A DNA stretch of 64,000 nt, taken from Mesorhizobium koreense (GTDB lineage: Bacteria; Pseudomonadota; Alphaproteobacteria; Rhizobiales; Rhizobiaceae). Location: positions 3,057,001 to 3,121,000 of the forward strand of contig NZ_CP134228.1 in the NCBI RefSeq assembly GCF_031656215.1, in the 5' to 3' direction. The position numbers and the translations under genes were made by a program. The notes beneath the pieces were generated by a model. The model did no database searches. It saw only the letters and a list, made by a program, of their open reading frames with translations, and had not been told where the DNA came from. Below, piece by piece: positions 63,910-64,000 of this stretch (position 1 is the stretch's first letter; the number at the start of each line of letters is the position of its first letter).

Positions 63910-64000
63910 CTATTCCTCAATGCCGAGCTTTTCCCGAACCAGCGCGTTGACCGCCTGTGGGTTGGCCTTGCCGCCGGTTGCTTTCATCACCTGCCCGACG
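63910..64000 (-). CDS. gatB: Aspartyl/glutamyl-tRNA amidotransferase subunit B, C-terminal end (partial)
   Basis: The last 29 codons, VGQVMKATGGKANPQAVNAL and then VREKLGIEE with a TAG stop, match the C-terminal tail domain of GatB, which contacts tRNA. The gene continues beyond the right edge of the window. GatB makes Gln-tRNA-Gln or Asn-tRNA-Asn by amidation of misacylated tRNA, as part of GatCAB. Confidence 0.9.
   Translation of the reverse strand, partial: VGQVMKATGGKANPQAVNALVREKLGIEE

Overview
The window is a gene-dense, GC-rich stretch of an alphaproteobacterial main chromosome. Its conserved gene blocks point to Rhizobiales (Hyphomicrobiales), probably a Phyllobacteriaceae/Mesorhizobium-like organism. 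The blocks are fabZ-lpxA-lpxI-lpxB; ppiD-trpD-trpC-moaC-moeA-lexA; tpiA-secG-pyrG-kdsA-eno-ftsB-pdhABC-lpdA-lipA; a fused ispDF; and dusB-ntrB-ntrC-ntrY-ntrX-dat-hfq-hflX. I cannot fix the genus from sequence alone. I see no prophage, insertion sequence, CRISPR array or conjugative module, so most of the window is core genome.

Layout. 1-2.9 kb: lipid A synthesis (fabZ end, lpxA, lpxI, lpxB). 3-6 kb: citrate synthase and glutamyl-tRNA synthetase on the minus strand. 6-9.2 kb: comEC, convergent with and overlapping lexA, which has a LexA box in its own promoter. 9.3-14.7 kb: moeA, moaC, trpC, trpD and a periplasmic PpiD-type foldase. 14.9-19.2 kb: tpiA, secG, an L,D-transpeptidase and pyrG. 19.3-22.8 kb: a DD-peptidase, an NCS1 permease and a VOC protein. 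22.8-33.9 kb: kdsA, dodecin, eno, ftsB, the pyruvate dehydrogenase complex with an SGNH hydrolase inside the cluster, a small membrane protein, lipA and a RatA/Coq10-type protein. 33.9-35.6 kb: a cinA-type amidase and ispDF. 35.7-45.8 kb: the nitrogen regulation operon dusB-ntrBCYX, then a D-amino acid aminotransferase, hfq and hflX.

46.7 kb: a 28-bp dif-like (XerC/XerD) site lies between mazG and hutD. Every FtsK-orienting-type octamer (GGGNAGGG) that I found by eye points toward it: twelve on the plus strand to its left and six on the minus strand to its right. The window therefore very probably spans the chromosome-dimer resolution site at the replication terminus. This is its most notable feature.

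46.8-55.6 kb: a long minus-strand run (hutD, ybaK-type deacylase, MBL hydrolase, tatD, metG, holB, tmk, a penicillin-binding DD-carboxypeptidase, rlpA). 55.95 kb: tRNA-Ser(UGA). 56-64 kb: nadK, a DEAD-box helicase, a PhnD-like protein without a signal peptide, a fatty acid desaturase divergent from an XRE-type regulator, betaine-homocysteine methyltransferase behind a promoter with an embedded palindromic operator, wrbA, a GFA-family protein and the 3' end of gatB.

The genes mainly serve envelope biogenesis, central carbon metabolism, nitrogen control and translation. The parts that look less standard are in the last 6 kb (regulator, desaturase, bmt) and at the dif region.
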